In this document: in pieces, positions 62,407 to 64,000 of the stretch | How the letters are laid out: each line of letters starts with the position of its first letter | Numbering within the stretch: position 1 is the first letter of the stretch | Assembly: GCF_012650175.1 (NCBI RefSeq) | Contig: NZ_JAAILI010000008.1 | Span: 248,001 to 312,000, forward strand | DNA: 64,000 bases | From: Sphingomonas sp. S2M10 | GTDB taxonomy: Bacteria > Pseudomonadota > Alphaproteobacteria > Sphingomonadales > Sphingomonadaceae | Direction of reading: 5' to 3' | Made by a program: the position numbers and the translations under genes | Notes under the pieces: model-generated | Databases searched by the model: none | What the model saw: only the letters and a program-made list of their open reading frames with translations | Told to the model about the DNA's origin: nothing

Positions 62407-63162
62407 TCAGTGCGTGAAGCTCTTCACCAGCGAGCCGGCGACCAGCGCCCAGCCATCGACCAGCACGAAGAAGATGATCTTCATCGGCAGCGCGATCGTC
62501 GGTGGCGGCAGCATCATCATGCCCATCGCCATCAGCACCGCGGACACCGCCAGGTCGATCACCAGGAACGGCAGCAGCAGCAGGAAACCGATCTCGAACG
62601 CGCGGCGCAGTTCGGAGATCATGAAGGCCGGCGCCAACGTGGTCAGCGGCGTTTCTGCGCGCGTCGCGATCTTCTTGTTGGCGAGGTCGGCGAACAGCTT
62701 GAGATCGCTGTCGCGCACCTGGCCGAGCATGAACTGTCGGAACGGCTCGGTCGTCTTCTCGAACGCCGCCACCTCGGTCAGCTTGCCCTTGGTATAGGGG
62801 TCGACGCCTTCGTTCCACGCCTTCTCGAAGGTCGGCGCCATCACGAAGAAGCTGAGGAACAGCGCCAGACTGATGATCACCGGGTTCGGCGGCACGCCCG
62901 GCGTGCCGATGCCGGTGCGCAGCAGGGAGAGCGCCACTACCATGCGGGTGAAGCTGGTCACCGTCATCAACAGGCCCGGGGCCAGGCTGAGCACGGTCAG
63001 CATCAGCACCAGCTGGATGGCCTTGGCCGAGAGCGGCCCCTCGCCGCCGATGCTGATGGTCGCGCCTTGCGCCGCCGCCTGCGCGGCGGGCGCAACGGCT
63101 TGCGCGTGCGCCGCGACCGGCAGCACGATCAGCAGTGCGGCCGCGGCAAGCAGTTTACCCAT
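62407..63162 (-). CDS. fliP: Flagellar type III export protein FliP
   Basis: 251 residues from the ATG at 63162 with a cleavable signal peptide (LLAAAALLIVLPVAAHAQA). Family motifs MTSFTRMVVALSLLRTGIGTPGVPPNPVIISLALFLSFFVMAPTFEKAW and the C-terminal helices with MGMMMLPPPTIALPMKIIFFVLVDGW are complete (quoted in part). FliP forms the export gate with FliQ and FliR. The start overlaps the fliO end by 8 bp. Confidence 0.96.
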   Translation of the reverse strand: MGKLLAAAALLIVLPVAAHAQAVAPAAQAAAQGATISIGGEGPLSAKAIQLVLMLTVLSLAPGLLMTVTSFTRMVVALSLLRTGIGTPGVPPNPVIISLALFLSFFVMAPTFEKAWNEGVDPYTKGKLTEVAAFEKTTEPFRQFMLGQVRDSDLKLFADLANKKIATRAETPLTTLAPAFMISELRRAFEIGFLLLLPFLVIDLAVSAVLMAMGMMMLPPPTIALPMKIIFFVLVDGWALVAGSLVKSFTH

Positions 63163-63832
63163 TAAGAGCCTCGCGCACGGCGCGCTTGTTCCAGCGCGTG
63201 GTATCGCGCGGGATGCGGGTGCGCGCCTGCGCCCGGGCCCGCGGGCGCGCAGCTGGTTCCGCCTTGGCGGGCGCGGGATCGGCCTCGGTTTCGGCCTGCA
63301 GCACGGCGGTCGCGTCCGGTTCGGCGTCGTTCGCGGCCAGCGGCAGGATCGGCGCCGGTTCGGCGGCGGCGACCACGGGCGTCTCCAGCGTTGCGTCCGG
63401 CACGATCTCCGCCGGCGGGAAGGCATCCGGGCGCGCCCGTTCCACCATCGCCTTGAAATCGAGCTTGCCGGCCAGCTTTGCGACGCCCGCCTTGAGCACC
63501 GCCAGATCATCCTCGATCTTCGCAGCCCCCTCGGCAGCCGCGCTCGGCTCCGCCACCGGCTGCGGCGGCGCGACGATCCCGGTCTCGATGGTGGCATGGC
63601 CTTCCGGCCCGATGAAGATCAGGTGCTCGCACCCGTCCCTGCGAATCAGTGCGACCGAGCGCTTGGCGTCCACCGCCAGCCGCTCGACCAGTTCCACCCG
63701 CTTGCGTCCCCCGCCGGCCATGCGGCCCGGCAACTTCAGATCATAGCGGCGCACCACCCACAGCGCCGTCGCCAGCATCCCCAAAACCAGGCCCAACGCG
63801 CCCAGCGTACGCAACATCGACAAGAGATCCAT
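63155..63832 (-). CDS. fliO: Flagellar biosynthesis protein FliO
   Basis: 225 residues: one N-terminal membrane helix (about 8-27), the FliO core (KRVELVERLAVDAKRSVALIRRDG ... HLIFIGPEGH) and an unusually long Ala/Pro/Glu-rich tail (about 90-225). FliO is an assembly factor for the FliP ring. The ATG shares one base with the fliN stop (TGATG), and fliP overlaps its 3' end. Confidence 0.88.
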   Translation of the reverse strand: MDLLSMLRTLGALGLVLGMLATALWVVRRYDLKLPGRMAGGGRKRVELVERLAVDAKRSVALIRRDGCEHLIFIGPEGHATIETGIVAPPQPVAEPSAAAEGAAKIEDDLAVLKAGVAKLAGKLDFKAMVERARPDAFPPAEIVPDATLETPVVAAAEPAPILPLAANDAEPDATAVLQAETEADPAPAKAEPAARPRARAQARTRIPRDTTRWNKRAVREALNG

Positions 63833-64000
63833 CAGTGGCGCTGCTTCTTCACGAGTTCGGAGATTTCGAGCGACATGACCTCGCCGTCGACGAGGATGCG
63901 TCCCAGCGCGACCAGCTCGCCATTGACATAGACCATGCTCGGATCGTCCTGGCCGCAGTCCAGGGGGATCATCGCGCCACGGCTCATCTGCAGGATCTGC
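63832..64000 (-). CDS. fliN: Flagellar motor switch protein FliN, C-terminal part
   Basis: Only the last ~55 codons lie in the window, reading RGAMIPLDCGQDDPSMVYVN and ending VMSLEISELVKKQRH. This is the SpoA/FliN C-terminal domain (PLD...VYVNGELVALGRI pattern) of the flagellar C-ring. The rest, and presumably fliM or related genes, continue beyond 64000. Confidence 0.85.
   Translation of the reverse strand, partial: QILQMSRGAMIPLDCGQDDPSMVYVNGELVALGRILVDGEVMSLEISELVKKQRH

Overview
The window is GC-rich and looks like chromosome from an alphaproteobacterium of the order Sphingomonadales, most likely a Sphingomonas-type genus. The clues are the TonB-dependent receptors with the Xanthomonas/Caulobacter-type plug, a PEP-CTERM protein, a DUF4198 protein under a Fur-like palindrome, the rpmH-rnpA-yidD-yidC-engB and secB/Tim44-like/mltA/Smr neighbourhoods, and short palindromic repeats common in sphingomonads. 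Genes are tightly packed, often with 1-8 nt overlaps. I see no phage, transposase, integrase or CRISPR array.

Layout. (1) 1-11451: a two-component pair (histidine kinase cut by the window edge; NtrC-like regulator without the sigma-54 loop) diverges from a six-gene efflux-type ABC operon: membrane fusion protein, ATPase, a 33-residue one-helix membrane peptide, and three tandem ~800-residue FtsX/MacB-like permeases. This is the most unusual system here. (2) 11456-19236: an MHS-type transporter, then a type I secretion adaptor and ABC exporter beside their likely substrate, a large extracellular nuclease. (3) 19584-28677: a PEP-CTERM protein, an iron-responsive-looking DUF4198 protein, a hybrid PAS/GAF histidine kinase, a BCCT transporter, a CPA1 antiporter and a lipoprotein class A beta-lactamase-like protein. 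(4) 28898-32512: a K+ channel/RCK protein and a BigR-type sulfide module (persulfide dioxygenase-like MBL protein diverging from bigR, rhodanese and TauE/SafE). (5) 32777-40072: a TonB receptor interrupted by an in-frame amber codon, then an intact receptor translationally coupled to a GH53 endo-galactanase. (6) 40103-44597: epoxide hydrolase, NmrA-like reductase, divergent LysR, tRNA-Leu(CAA), formate/nitrite transporter-family protein and a small lipoprotein.

(7) 44599-64000 is mostly housekeeping: comM; rpmH, rnpA, yidD, yidC and engB (ribosome, RNase P and membrane insertion); a GGCT-like protein, an S9 peptidase, a GST, a cupin protein and dapE; a GGDEF-EAL protein; Smr, mltA and a Tim44-like protein facing secB; murJ, trpS, and a flagellar export block (fliP, fliO, end of fliN) that leaves the window. 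Many computed open frames begin upstream of the true gene; starts here were moved to codons supported by a ribosome binding site, signal peptide or family N-terminus. All functional calls come from motif and family recognition by eye; no database search was run.
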